Below the pieces are notes generated by a model. It did no database searches and was not told the DNA's origin. It was given only the letters and a program-made list of their open reading frames with translations. From NCBI GenBank assembly GCA_039916225.1, contig JBDSLU010000517.1, positions 1 through 12,697 on the forward strand: a stretch of 12,697 bases of DNA. Reading direction: 5' to 3'. This stretch comes from JBDSLU01 sp039916225 (lineage in GTDB: Bacteria; Acidobacteriota; Vicinamibacteria; Vicinamibacterales; Vicinamibacteraceae). Both the position numbers and the translations under genes were made by a program. Position 1 is the stretch's first letter. Every line of letters starts with the position of its first letter. This document shows positions 6,696 to 12,697 of this stretch, piece by piece.

Positions 6696-8447
6696 TCACG
6701 TGCGCAGCAACTGGGGCAGTTGGTCCAGGAACGCGCCCACCGCTGCGATCTGCCGCCGTTCGGAGATGAAGGCGAACGCCGACGGATCGATGGTCCGGCG
6801 GCCCTTCGGCGACAACGGATCGATGGCCGCCGGCAGCACCGGACACGCCGCGATCAGCGCGAGCAGCGTCGTCCAGGCCGGCAGGTCGAGGGTGGCGAGG
6901 ACGTCCAGCGCGTCGCGCGCCTGCCAGGGCGTGCCGCCGCGCAGGTGCCGCAGAAGTGTGGTGCGCAGTGTGCGGAGGTCCGCCTGGGTCTCGGGATCGT
7001 GCAATGGCAAATCGGCGATCGCGTCGAGGAGACGGCCCGCCGCGTGGGCACAGACGTCGTCGTAGAGAACAGTCCAGCCGACCTGAAAGACGGTGACGAG
7101 ATCGTGATCGACCAGGAAGTCGTCCGGCAGCGAGACGGCGATGCCGCGCGACGCCGGCCAGCACTCGAGGCCGAGATTGCAGGTGGCGAGGACGGCATCC
7201 GAGGCCTCCTGCGCCGTGAGCGGCCGGTCGTCGATGGCGCAGCCGGCCATCAGTGCGTTCGCCAGCCAGGCGATCTCGTCCTGTCGCGCGACGGTCGCCA
7301 GCGGATCCCGGGCGAACGCCTGCTGCATGTGGGCGTGGAAGCGCCCCAGCGCCGATCCGCGGGCTGATTCCTGGGCTGACGCCGCTCCGAGCAACGCGAG
7401 CGGCGGCGCCGCGATGACGCCTTCGTCGACGAGCAGCTCGAACACGGCGGCCGTCGCGGCCTCGGTGGCGGCGTCCGCGGGCGACGTCGCTGCCGTAGTC
7501 GCACGCGTCTCGGATTCGCGCGGCGCGATCGCTGGCGCGCGCACCGCCGGCTGGATCGCCGGCCGCAGTATCGCGCTGGCCGGCTGGGGCGCGCCGGCGT
7601 CGAGCCGCATACGCCGTGCCGATTCGACGAACGCCCGGCCCTGCGCGGCCGAGACGAAGCCGCGCGCTTCGCGTCGCTGCTCGCGCTCGTCGGCCAGGTC
7701 GAACATCGCCTGACCGGCACCCGTGAGGAGCACGTCGAGGCCGTCGACCTCGCGCCGCGAGTTCGACAGTTCGGGGCAGCGCCGCATCAGCCGCGCGAAG
7801 GCGCCGTGATGGGAGGCGCCGAGCTCGACCAGCAGCTCGACGATCGCATCCCACGCATCCGGGCGGCGGGCGATGAGTCGACGTCCGGCGATGTCGCAGG
7901 CGAGGCCGCCGTCCGGCTCGATCACCGCGGGGATCTCGGTGCCGTCGGTGGTTTCGTAGCCATCGAGTGTCGCGATGTCGAACACCCGGACGTGCTGCGA
8001 CAGGCCTGCGGCGACGAGCTCGGTGTCGAGCCCGGCGACGATTCGCGCCGCCACGTCGGTCCCCTGCGCCACCAGCACTTCGAGCCACACGCCGAAGCGA
8101 TCCGCATCGAACTGCGCGTCGAGTCCAGCCGCTGGCGACCGCCACAGATCGAGGTCGAAGACGTGCGACACCTGGGCCGGCGTCGCCAGCGCCACCAGCC
8201 CGCCGCAGTCCTCGAGCCCGCATCGCTCGATGACGCGGTGCAGCACCTCGGGCGGCAGCCGCGGCGCGATCTCCGCGATCCGCGGCGCATCGAGGATGCG
8301 TTGCAGAAGAGGACGCCGATGGCCGGCTTGTTCGCCACTCGTCCGCAACAGACCGACGCCTCCACCTTCGGTTCGGCGTTCGGTTCGATCGAGCAATCGC
8401 GTGCCCTTGCCGCGAACCAGCGCGGCCTTGCCGGTGCGCTCCTGCAT
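6696..8447 (-). CDS. DUF6178-like protein of unknown function
   Basis: ATG 8447 is well supported by GGAGGT ending three bases before it. The 583-residue product is mostly helical. Residues 46-160 contain LPPEVLHRVIERCGLEDCGGLVALATPAQVSHVFDLDLW, followed by a second repeat-like block (FGVWLEVLVAQG, RVFDIATLDGYE). This reads like the DUF6178 family as I remember it, which has no known function. An Ala/Pro/Thr-rich linker (about 284-335) separates a second helical domain (336-583) with motifs such as DEIAWLANALMAG and SLPDDFLVDHDLVTVFQVGW. There is no signal peptide or membrane segment, so it is probably cytoplasmic. It is the first gene of a likely operon with two transglutaminase-like genes and is divergent from an ABC exporter. 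The family call is from memory of motifs only. Confidence 0.75.
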   Translation of the reverse strand: MQERTGKAALVRGKGTRLLDRTERRTEGGGVGLLRTSGEQAGHRRPLLQRILDAPRIAEIAPRLPPEVLHRVIERCGLEDCGGLVALATPAQVSHVFDLDLWRSPAAGLDAQFDADRFGVWLEVLVAQGTDVAARIVAGLDTELVAAGLSQHVRVFDIATLDGYETTDGTEIPAVIEPDGGLACDIAGRRLIARRPDAWDAIVELLVELGASHHGAFARLMRRCPELSNSRREVDGLDVLLTGAGQAMFDLADEREQRREARGFVSAAQGRAFVESARRMRLDAGAPQPASAILRPAIQPAVRAPAIAPRESETRATTAATSPADAATEAATAAVFELLVDEGVIAAPPLALLGAASAQESARGSALGRFHAHMQQAFARDPLATVARQDEIAWLANALMAGCAIDDRPLTAQEASDAVLATCNLGLECWPASRGIAVSLPDDFLVDHDLVTVFQVGWTVLYDDVCAHAAGRLLDAIADLPLHDPETQADLRTLRTTLLRHLRGGTPWQARDALDVLATLDLPAWTTLLALIAACPVLPAAIDPLSPKGRRTIDPSAFAFISERRQIAAVGAFLDQLPQLLRT

Positions 8448-8649
8448 GCGACCTCCGGGAAAAGGTTCGACGAACGGCAGTCGGTGGACGGGTCGCCCAG
8501 TCTAGGGAAACCGCGAGGCGAAAGGCAGTCTGTTTTCGCGTCGGGCCCGGTGGTAGAATGCATACAGGTCGAAGCAAGTTCCCCCGACCCGAATTCCCCC
8601 CTCGGTCAGTTTTTCGGGTTCGTGTCGCGTGACACAATGTGTGCGCGAG
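8448..8649. promoter_or_regulatory. Divergent control region between the DUF6178 operon and the ABC exporter
   Basis: Plus strand: an extended -10 box TGGTAGAAT (hexamer TAGAAT at 8554-8559) lies about 90 bases before the ATPase start, with only a weak -35 (TGTTTT, 8531-8536). Minus strand: TAGACT (complement of 8499-8504) is a possible -10 about 50 bases before the DUF6178-like start, with no convincing -35. GCGAAA (8518-8523) and TTTCGC (8534-8539) form an inverted repeat overlapping the plus -35 region, and GTGTC (8622-8626) and GACAC (8631-8635) form another near the ATPase start. The leader at 8579-8605 is rich in C runs. The promoter calls are by eye. Confidence 0.4.
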
Positions 8650-9567
8650 ATGCCGCCACCCGCCATTCACGTCGCCGGTATCCGCAAGGTCTACGGACGG
8701 ACCGTCGCCGTCGATGACGTCTCGTTCGACGTCCAGCCGGGCGAGATTTTCGGCCTGATCGGCCCCAACGGCGCCGGCAAGACCACGACCATGGAGTGCG
8801 TCGAAGGCTTGCGCGCGCCCGACCGCGGCACCATCGCCGTCCTCGGCCTCGACCCTGGGCGGGACGCCGCGGCCCTGCAGCAGCGGATCGGCGTCCAGCT
8901 CCAGGAGGCGCAACTGCAGAAGCGCATCAAGGTGTGGGAGGCGGTGGACTTCTGGGCCTCGCTCTATCGCCGCGCCGTCGACGGCAACCACCTGCTCGAT
9001 CAGCTGGGCCTGACCCCAAAGCGCGATGCCTGGTTCATGACCCTCTCGGGCGGGCAGAAACAGCGCCTCTTCATCGCCCTGGCCCTGATCAACGATCCCG
9101 AGCTCGTCTTCCTCGACGAGCTGACGACCGGCCTGGATCCGCAGGCGCGGCGGACCATCTGGGACCTCGTGCGGGGCATCCGCGAACGCGGCAAGACGGT
9201 GTTCCTGACGACGCACCTCATGGAGGAAGCCGAGCGCCTCTGCGACCGCGTCGCGATCATCGATCACGGTCGTATCGTCGACATCGGGGCGCCGGCCGAT
9301 CTCGTCGCCCGTCATTGCCCGGATCGAACGGTCGTCGTCACCACCGGCGATGCGCTTGCCGTCGACCGGTTCGGTGCGATTCCGCGCGTCGCAACCGTCA
9401 CGCGCGACGGCCAGGTGGTGACGGTTCGAGGGAGTGGCGCCGACCTGGTGACACAGGTGATCCACTGCCTGGCCGAGTACCGCATCCCAGTGGACGACTT
9501 CCGCACCGAACTGCCGACGCTCGAGGACGTCTTCCTCAAGCTGACCGGTCACGCCATCCGCAACTGA
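8650..9567 (+). CDS. ABC transporter ATP-binding protein (ABC-2 exporter type)
   Basis: ATG 8650 gives a 305-residue protein whose first beta-strand (IHVAGIRKVYGR) starts normally; GTG 8629 would add seven residues and cannot be excluded, since neither has a clear ribosome site. Nucleotide-binding motifs are complete: Walker A GPNGAGKTT at 38-46, Q-loop in GVQLQEAQ around 83-88, signature LSGGQKQR at 132-139, Walker B LVFLDE at 152-157, D-loop GLDP at 161-164 and H-loop H189 in FLTTHLMEEAE. After Walker B it reads LDELTTGLDP, not the commoner LDEPT. The C-terminal extension (about 222-305) ends TLEDVFLKLTG, typical of DrrA/CcmA-like drug or antibiotic exporter ATPases. It energises the membrane protein encoded 12 bases downstream. 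The substrate is unknown. Confidence 0.93.
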   Translation: MPPPAIHVAGIRKVYGRTVAVDDVSFDVQPGEIFGLIGPNGAGKTTTMECVEGLRAPDRGTIAVLGLDPGRDAAALQQRIGVQLQEAQLQKRIKVWEAVDFWASLYRRAVDGNHLLDQLGLTPKRDAWFMTLSGGQKQRLFIALALINDPELVFLDELTTGLDPQARRTIWDLVRGIRERGKTVFLTTHLMEEAERLCDRVAIIDHGRIVDIGAPADLVARHCPDRTVVVTTGDALAVDRFGAIPRVATVTRDGQVVTVRGSGADLVTQVIHCLAEYRIPVDDFRTELPTLEDVFLKLTGHAIRN

Positions 9568-9579
9568 GGCCGATACCTG

Positions 9580-10326
9580 ATGCTGCGCGGTCTGTGGCGC
9601 CTCGCCTGGCTCGAAATCAAGATCTTCCTGCGTGAGCCGCTCGGCGCGATCGGCGGGATTGCCATCCCAGTCGTCGCCTTCGTGATCATGAGCCGCTTTG
9701 GCGGACCGAAAATGGCGAACGTGCCGGGCGTGCCGCGTTTCATCGCCGCCGACCTGCCGATCTTCGCCGGCTTGCTCACCATCGCCAGCGTCGTGCTGTC
9801 GTTCGTCGCGATCATCGCCATCTATCGCGAAGGCGGCATCCTGAAGCGTCTGCGGGCGACGCCGGTCCGGCCCTACACGATCCTGACCGCGCATGTCGTC
9901 GTGAAGCTGCTGTTCACCGCCGTCACGCTGGCCGCGCTGGTCGTCGCCGGACGCCGCGTCTACCCGCTCGAGAGCGGCGTGCCGATCGTGTCCTTCGCCG
10001 TCGCCCTCCTCTACAGCACGCTGTGCATCCTCGCGCTGGGCTTCCTCATCGCCAGCCTCGTCCCGACCGCGCGCTTCGCCCAACCGATCGGCACGCTGAT
10101 CCTGTATCCGATGCTCGGTCTGTCTGGCCTGTTCCTGCCCGTCGAGGCGCTGCCCGCCGGCTTGCGCGAACTGTCGCGCCTGCTGCCGCTGACCTACGCG
10201 GTCTCGCTCCTGCGCGGCATCTGGCACGGCGAGGGCTGGCTCGCCCATGCCGGCGACGTCGGCATCCTGGCGGTCATGTTCGTGGCCTGCCTGGCCCTGT
10301 CGACACGGGCCTTCCGCTGGGAGTGA
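9580..10326 (+). CDS. ABC-2 type transporter permease
   Basis: ATG 9580 lies 12 bases after the ATPase stop, with GAGG at the end of the upstream gene as a distant ribosome site. The 248-residue protein has about six hydrophobic segments (roughly 22-39, 59-82, 103-124, 134-160, 166-188, 224-244). The cytoplasmic loop YREGGILKRLRATPVRPY at 82-99 is the characteristic coupling segment of ABC-2 permeases, and GLSGLFLPVEALPAGLRELSRLLPLTY (split by the fifth helix) is the usual C-terminal ABC-2 pattern. With one ATPase and one permease gene the complex should be a 2+2 exporter for a drug, lipid or polysaccharide-like substrate; which one cannot be read here. It converges on the membrane-protein gene ending at 10369, and no clear terminator lies in the 42-base gap. 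Confidence 0.92.
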   Translation: MLRGLWRLAWLEIKIFLREPLGAIGGIAIPVVAFVIMSRFGGPKMANVPGVPRFIAADLPIFAGLLTIASVVLSFVAIIAIYREGGILKRLRATPVRPYTILTAHVVVKLLFTAVTLAALVVAGRRVYPLESGVPIVSFAVALLYSTLCILALGFLIASLVPTARFAQPIGTLILYPMLGLSGLFLPVEALPAGLRELSRLLPLTYAVSLLRGIWHGEGWLAHAGDVGILAVMFVACLALSTRAFRWE

Positions 10327-10368
10327 GGCGTCGACGACGCGATACGTCGAGCCCTGGACGGACAGCGG

Positions 10369-10869
10369 CTAGGGAAGGATCGGGGCGTCCATCTGGGAGA
10401 CCAGGCCAATCCAGAGGAGGATGAAGAATGGGCCGGCCCCTGCCATCAGCTTGATGACCCACGTCGGTGGCGTGACAGGGCCGACTGCGGCCCACAGGCC
10501 GAGCTCCTCGATCGTCGCGGCACCGTCGGCGAGCACGACCCACCACGCGAGGACGCACGCCTGCAGGAAGCTCAGCGTGAGAAAGGCGAACACGAACGGG
10601 TTGCCGTCCTGCGGCCGGAAGTAGTGGAACACGGTGGGGGTGTAGCCCAGCTGCTGGCCCAGCCCGATGACGGCCAATGGAATCGCGCTCATGATGGCGA
10701 AGGTGCGCAGGTACCGCTGTCCGGCCGCCTTGCGATCGGGGCTCAGCATAGCGGCGTCCAGGCTGCGCCGCGCCTTGACGTAGTTGGCCGCCGTGATGGC
10801 CAGGCCGATGGCCCAGAAGTACGCGAAGACGAGCCGAAGCGGCGCCGGCGCCTGCACGGGATCGGTCAC
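10369..10869 (-). CDS. Four-helix membrane protein of unknown function
   Basis: I place the start at GTG 10869, where it overlaps the upstream TGA as GTGA and is preceded by GCAG. Longer frames reading from further upstream are arginine-rich and cross the second toxin-antitoxin locus antisense. The 166-residue product has four probable membrane segments: about 13-30, 56-74, 93-113 and 142-159. The loop NYVKARRSLDAAMLSPDRKAAGQRYLR at 29-55 is basic and probably cytoplasmic; the segments TPTVFHYFRPQDGNPF (77-92) and ADGAATIEELGLWAAVGPVTPPTW (114-137) are the other loops. I do not recognise a family and see no catalytic motif. Base composition matches the neighbours. The coding call is firm from codon use and topology. 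Confidence 0.75.
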   Translation of the reverse strand: MTDPVQAPAPLRLVFAYFWAIGLAITAANYVKARRSLDAAMLSPDRKAAGQRYLRTFAIMSAIPLAVIGLGQQLGYTPTVFHYFRPQDGNPFVFAFLTLSFLQACVLAWWVVLADGAATIEELGLWAAVGPVTPPTWVIKLMAGAGPFFILLWIGLVSQMDAPILP

Positions 10870-11072
10870 CTGCGGGCCTCTACGACGCCGACGGCGTGTT
10901 GCTTGTTGAAGGCGACCAGCTGCGCGAACGCCTGCTCCTTCGGGAATCCGTCCATCTGCTCGTCGGCGCTCGCGCCTCCGGCGCGGTGGACCGGCCGGCG
11001 GAGAGCGGCGCCGAGGACGGCACGCCAACGTTGCATGGCACGCAGCGTGAATCGCCGGGCCGTCGATGTCAA
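10866..11072 (-). CDS. Possible small protein coupled to the downstream membrane protein
   Basis: This is a 68-codon frame starting at TTG 11072, or ATG 11036 for 56 residues, with its TGA overlapping the GTG of the membrane-protein gene (GTGA, 10866-10869). The second half, including DGFPKEQAFAQLVAFNKQHA, uses G/C almost exclusively at third codon positions and has a balanced composition, unlike the arginine-rich shadow frames around it. No ribosome site is seen at either start, there is no signal or membrane segment, and I do not recognise a family. The four-base overlap is the best argument that it is real. It might also be the degraded 3' end of a longer gene. Confidence 0.4.
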   Translation of the reverse strand: MTSTARRFTLRAMQRWRAVLGAALRRPVHRAGGASADEQMDGFPKEQAFAQLVAFNKQHAVGVVEARR

Positions 11073-11150
11073 CGCCAGAGGTCGGCGACGTGCCTCCGCA
11101 ATCCGTCCGCCCGACCCAGGTCCGGGTCGACCTCGACGTCCGCGTCCTCG

Positions 11151-11169
11151 CCTTGGCCAACCTGGCTAA
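11151..11169. promoter_or_regulatory. Operator of the second Phd/PIN cassette
   Basis: CCTTGGCCAACCTGGCTAA matches 2308-2326 of the first cassette at 17 of 19 positions; both differences are C/T changes. The two TGGC(C/T)AA half-sites at 9-base period are kept, although the long inverted repeat of the first copy is weakened. Its retention next to a damaged antitoxin suggests shared control by whichever intact antitoxin recognises the site. Confidence 0.5.
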
Positions 11170-11180
11170 CAAGCTACACT
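11153..11180 (+). promoter_or_regulatory. Promoter of the second Phd/PIN cassette
   Basis: TTGGCC at 11153-11158 and TACACT at 11175-11180 are spaced by 16 bases, one less than in the first cassette. The -10 hexamer is identical to that at 2333-2338. The -35 box lies inside the operator, as in the first copy. Confidence 0.45.
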
Positions 11181-11197
11181 CATGCGAGAAGATCGCC

Positions 11198-11323
11198 ATG
11201 AAAGTCAACTTCCTCGAAGCGAAGAACCAGCTCTCGCGACTGGTGAAGCTCGCTGATAGTGTGGATGCCGCGTTCACGCCCGAGCTCGAGGCGGACATGG
11301 CTCGGAGCATCCAGGGCCGATAG
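11198..11323 (+). pseudogene. Phd-type antitoxin with a 37-residue internal deletion
   Basis: ATG 11198 (GAGAAG at 11185-11190 as ribosome site) encodes 41 residues. Residues 1-17 (MKVNFLEAKNQLSRLVK) match the first antitoxin with two changes, and 18-40 (LADSVDAAFTPELEADMARS, then IQG) match its residues 55-77. The middle, residues 18-54 of the intact copy (from RALDGEDVV to GRLKH), is missing without loss of frame. In the intact gene the two break points lie beside short similar runs (TCAAG and TTGAAG), which suggests a deletion between them. The remaining protein keeps the N-terminal helix and the toxin-contacting tail but lacks most of the Phd dimerisation fold, so it is probably non-functional. 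A retained role as a microprotein cannot be excluded. The toxin remnant starts at the last base of its stop codon. Confidence 0.7.
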
Positions 11324-11361
11324 TGAGGCTGTTGCTCGATACGCAAGTCGCGCTCTGGTGA
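11323..11361 (+). pseudogene. PIN-domain (VapC-like) toxin remnant with early nonsense codon
   Basis: GTG 11323 overlaps the antitoxin TAG by one base. The 12-residue product VRLLLDTQVALW matches the start of the first toxin with one change. The next codon is TGA where the first copy has TGG (tryptophan 13). Homology continues a few codons past the stop (L-T-A-x-x-R-L) and then disappears, so the rest of the toxin gene has been lost or replaced and readthrough would not restore it. Confidence 0.7.
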
Positions 11362-11375
11362 TTGACAGCGGGTCC

Positions 11376-11450
11376 GCGGCTGCCGAACGGCAGAACAACT
11401 TGGAGACCGAGGTCAGGGGCCTGGTATCGATCCTCGCGGCGGTGGCGTAG
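11376..11450 (+). pseudogene. Possible remnant of a coiled-coil protein C-terminus
   Basis: Directly after the toxin remnant, in a different frame, AAAERQNNLETEVRGLVSIL is followed by AAVA and a TAG stop at 11448-11450. The sequence is amphipathic with G/C-rich third positions and looks like the end of a real gene; the tails of methyl-accepting chemotaxis proteins look similar. No start belonging to it is present, so it may be the other side of the rearrangement that cut the toxin. The evidence is thin. Confidence 0.2.
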
Positions 11451-11477
11451 GACGTGAGAGACGCCAGTCCGCCATCC

Positions 11478-12697
11478 ATGATCCGAATCCTAATCGCGAC
11501 GCTTGTCTTCCTGTCACTCGCAGCCGCCTCGGCGCTAGCTCAAACCTCGGCCACACTCGTCGGCATCGTCCAGGACGCCCAGGGCGGGCGCCTCCCTGGC
11601 GTGTCCGTCCGCATCCGCGACGTGGCCACCGGCGTCGCCCGCGACATCGTCACCGACACGGAGGGCCGCTTCCGCGCCGCCGCGCTCCTGGCTGGCGAAT
11701 ACGAACTGCGGGCGTCGCTCCAGGGCTTCCGGCCGCTGCTCCAGAGCAGCCTGCGGCTGACCGTCGGCGAGAGCGCGGCGGTGACGCTGACGCTGCAGGT
11801 CGGCACCGCGGAAGAAGTCACCGTGCAGGGCACGACCGCGCTGAACACGCAGACCGGCGACCTCAGCTACCTGACCGATCAGCGGACCATCGAGCAGATC
11901 CCGGTCAACGGCCGCAACTACACCGACCTCATGCAGCTCCTGCCCGGCGTGACGGTGTTCCCGAACCGCGACAACGGGTCGGTCGTCGCGCACGGCCTGG
12001 CGATGAGCGTCAACGGCCAGAACCCGCGCACCAACACCTACCTGCTCGACGGCACGCTGCAGAACGACTTCACCAACAGCCCGGCCAGCAGCGCCGCCGG
12101 CACGGCGCTCGGCATGGAGACGATCCGCGAGTTCCGCCTCGCCTCGAACAGCTATAGCGCCGAGTACGGGCGCAGCGCCGGCGGCCAGGTCAACGTGCTC
12201 ACCAAGTCCGGCAGCAACCGCCTCGCCGGCACGGCCTTCTGGTTCCACCGCAACGACGCGATGGACGCCCGCAACTACTTCGACGTCGACGGGAAGCCGA
12301 GTTTCTGGCGGCACCAGACCGGCGGTACGGTCGGCGGGCCGCTGCGCACGGATCGGCTGTTCTTCTTCGGCGGCTACGAAGGCCTGTTCGAGAATCTCGG
12401 ACGCACCGTCGTGACGACGGTCCCCGATGACAATGCCCGGCGCGGTGTCCTGCCCACCGGCCAGGTCGCGATCAGCCCGAACACGTTGCCCTACCTGCTC
12501 GAGTTCCCGATCGCCAACGGCCCGTCCCTCGGCGGCGGCCTGGCCCAGCACCGCTTCGGCTTCGACCAGGAGCTGACCCAGCACTTCGCCCAGGGCCGCG
12601 TCGACGCGGTGCCGACGGCGGGCTCGCAGTTCTTCCTCCGCTACACCATCGACGACGCCGAGCAGGCCCTGCCGACCGACTACCCGCAGTTCCCGCG
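11478..12697 (+). CDS. TonB-dependent receptor with N-terminal carboxypeptidase-regulatory-like domain (3' end beyond window)
   Basis: ATG 11478 gives a clean signal peptide (MIRILIATLVFLSLAAASAL, cleavage near ALAQ at 19-22); in-frame GTG 11454 would add eight residues before it. The frame stays open to the window end, giving 406 residues without a stop. Residues about 24-108 form a carboxypeptidase-regulatory-like beta sandwich (LVGIVQDAQGGRLPGVSVRI, then DTEGRFRAAALLAGEYELRA, both typical). Residues about 117-250 are the plug (IPVNGRNYTDLMQLLPGVTV, LLDGTLQNDF, ETIREFRLASNSYSAEYGRS, GGQVNVLTKSG), and barrel strands begin near 250. The layout matches the large Oar-like outer-membrane receptors abundant in Acidobacteriota, usually about 1,000 residues or more. 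Ligand unknown; saccharide or peptide uptake is plausible. No clear promoter or ribosome site is seen. Confidence 0.92.
   Translation, partial: MIRILIATLVFLSLAAASALAQTSATLVGIVQDAQGGRLPGVSVRIRDVATGVARDIVTDTEGRFRAAALLAGEYELRASLQGFRPLLQSSLRLTVGESAAVTLTLQVGTAEEVTVQGTTALNTQTGDLSYLTDQRTIEQIPVNGRNYTDLMQLLPGVTVFPNRDNGSVVAHGLAMSVNGQNPRTNTYLLDGTLQNDFTNSPASSAAGTALGMETIREFRLASNSYSAEYGRSAGGQVNVLTKSGSNRLAGTAFWFHRNDAMDARNYFDVDGKPSFWRHQTGGTVGGPLRTDRLFFFGGYEGLFENLGRTVVTTVPDDNARRGVLPTGQVAISPNTLPYLLEFPIANGPSLGGGLAQHRFGFDQELTQHFAQGRVDAVPTAGSQFFLRYTIDDAEQALPTDYPQFP

Noticed and set aside
6631..10248. Very long open frame of 1,205 codons on the minus strand spanning the ABC exporter and most of the DUF6178-like gene
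   Set aside because: Its translation is highly biased to Arg, Gly, Asp, Gln and Ala, with no domain and no signal. It runs antisense to clear ABC genes and out of frame with the DUF6178-like gene. Such frames arise because stop codons are rare in GC-rich DNA.
10327..10368. Terminator between the convergent ABC permease and membrane-protein genes
   Set aside because: Only the short palindrome CGTCGACG is present; there is no long stem and no T-run on either strand.
11067..11072. Perfect TTGACA on the minus strand as a -35 box for the small gene and membrane protein
   Set aside because: No acceptable -10 box lies 16-18 bases downstream (CACGCT at best), and the hexamer coincides with a possible TTG start codon.
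11535..12584. 349-codon minus-strand frame opposite the TonB receptor
   Set aside because: It is antisense to a frame with clear plug and regulatory-like domains, and its own translation is of low complexity.
1..12697. CRISPR array, tRNA, rRNA, insertion sequence or prophage
   Set aside because: No regularly spaced repeats, no cloverleaf-like or rRNA-like segments, and no transposase, integrase or phage structural genes were found in any frame I read.

Overview
This is a GC-rich (roughly two-thirds G+C) chromosomal window from a free-living bacterium. The best guess is an acidobacterium (Vicinamibacteria-like). That rests on a large TonB-dependent receptor with an N-terminal carboxypeptidase-regulatory-like domain, a secreted S9 peptidase, a DUF6178-like protein next to two transglutaminase-like proteins, and a Phd/PIN toxin-antitoxin family. 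The assignment is inferred from gene content only; no rRNA or tRNA is visible.

Layout. (1) Positions 1-2297, plus strand: the C-terminal end of an unidentified protein (possibly a serine hydrolase), then a HupE/UreJ-type membrane protein, then an exported metallo-beta-lactamase-fold hydrolase. Both junctions are 4-base start/stop overlaps, so this is one translationally coupled operon. (2) 2307-2842, plus: a Phd-type antitoxin with its own promoter and operator, coupled to a PIN (VapC-like) toxin that has lost its C-terminal third. (3) 4779-2839, minus: a secreted S9 prolyl-oligopeptidase-type peptidase, convergent with the broken toxin. (4) 8447-4880, minus: an apparent operon of a DUF6178-like protein and two different transglutaminase-like proteins. 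(5) 8650-10326, plus: an ABC-2 type exporter (ATPase, then permease), divergent from the DUF6178 operon across a 200-bp control region. (6) 11072-10369, minus: a possible small protein coupled to a four-helix membrane protein of unknown function. (7) 11151-11361, plus: a second, heavily decayed copy of the same Phd/PIN cassette, with its operator-promoter preserved, an in-frame internal deletion in the antitoxin and a nonsense codon early in the toxin. (8) 11478 to the window end, plus: the N-terminal 406 residues of a TonB-dependent receptor.

Most genes fit cell-envelope and periplasmic work: protein and peptide hydrolysis (S9, metallo-hydrolase), metal transport (HupE/UreJ), export (ABC-2), outer-membrane uptake (TonB receptor) and transglutaminase-fold enzymes. 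The least ordinary part is the pair of related, decayed toxin-antitoxin cassettes about 8.9 kb apart. They share a nearly identical 19-bp operator (2 mismatches) and the same -10 box; one retains a full-length antitoxin and the other encodes a 41-residue deletion product. No CRISPR array, insertion sequence, prophage or clear new defence system is visible. There is no stretch of more than 300 bases without a gene.
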